From Holosporaceae bacterium 'Namur' (lineage in GTDB: Bacteria; Pseudomonadota; Alphaproteobacteria; Rickettsiales; Midichloriaceae): DNA of 35,084 nt. Position 1 is the first letter of the stretch; the number at the start of each line of letters is the position of its first letter. The DNA is taken from assembly GCA_014116815.1 (NCBI GenBank), contig JACGYV010000015.1:1-35084 (forward strand), written 5' to 3'. Under the pieces are notes generated by a model. It was not told the DNA's origin. It ran no database searches and saw nothing but the letters and a program-made list of their open reading frames with translations. Below are positions 34,963 to 35,084 of the stretch, piece after piece. Position numbers and translations under genes: made by a program.

Positions 34963-35084
34963 TAGTAAAATTAGTTAAGTTGTGGTACGAGGAAGAAGGT
35001 AGAGATAGCATCGTATAAATGCTGATGATCTTTAATTTGCTGTTTTATCCATCGCTTCATATTAGCCCAAAATTTTTCTATCGG
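34963..35084 (-). mobile_element. IS630-family element, end only
   Basis: The minus strand at 34971-35084 encodes the last 37 residues of an IS630-type DDE transposase, PIEKFWANMKRWIKQQIKDH and on to FLVPQLN. The PIEKFWANMKRW segment contains the last catalytic Glu of the DDE triad. The gene continues past the window edge. The element boundary is probably near the TATAGT at 34961-34966, at a TA dinucleotide as this family targets. It cut the 5' part of the APH-like gene. Confidence 0.8.

Noticed and set aside
34947..34970. GATATTCAAC shared with the MITE end as an inverted repeat of the IS element
   Set aside because: Its orientation is opposite to the MITE end, and the bases encode plausible kinase sequence (VEYR), so chance is likelier.

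Overview
This is an AT-rich chromosomal window from a bacterium, most likely an alphaproteobacterium of the order Rickettsiales. The evidence is the low GC, an NtrY-type kinase next to secD, tandem EamA-type transporters, the rpsB-tsf-pyrH-frr block, a TrpX-type ABC transporter, CDGSH and S41 protease genes, and many short decayed genes. A flagellar hook gene suggests a flagellated lineage such as the Midichloriaceae, but that placement is inference. The standard stop code applies: TGA ends ctpA where it overlaps the next start.

Layout. 1-2.2 kb: a membrane histidine kinase cut by the left edge and a small membrane protein. 2.3-3.7 kb: glmU on the minus strand, divergent from a plus-strand block (3.8-9.3 kb) of secD, an ntrY-like kinase and two paralogous EamA transporters, all nearly touching. 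9.4-12.5 kb: a small disordered protein and a three-gene ABC importer, with a Hva1/TUDOR-like gene convergent to it. 13-14.4 kb: dapF convergent with pcm. 14.6-17.9 kb: a very long flgE hook gene and, upstream of it, a shrunken flgE-like paralogue. Each has its own near-perfect sigma-54 (-24/-12) promoter at the same distance from its start codon. 17.9-20.9 kb: tlpA-like and ctpA genes, a double-CDGSH protein, rnhA and a small helical protein.

20.9-21.9 kb is a gene-poor accessory patch. It holds a two-repeat, cysteine-containing mini-ORF broken by an in-frame TGA, and a MITE-like element with inverted ends, flanking TA dinucleotides and a GC-rich internal hairpin. 21.9-25 kb: frr, pyrH, tsf and rpsB on the minus strand. 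The rpsB leader can form an H-type pseudoknot. 25.1-28 kb: a 955-residue unrecognised helical-repeat protein. 28.2-31.4 kb: dnaA directly downstream of a rhodanese gene, then dnaJ. 31.5-33 kb: murA and a tRNA-Ser(UGA).

The right end is decaying DNA. A pentapeptide-repeat gene is frameshifted near an A8 run. An aminoglycoside/choline-kinase-like gene lost its 5' end at the edge of an IS630-family transposase and also carries an internal amber codon. The housekeeping genes are ordinary. The points most worth a second look are the paired sigma-54 flagellar promoters with the reduced hook-gene duplicate, the repeated mini-ORF, the rpsB pseudoknot and the IS630/MITE traces.
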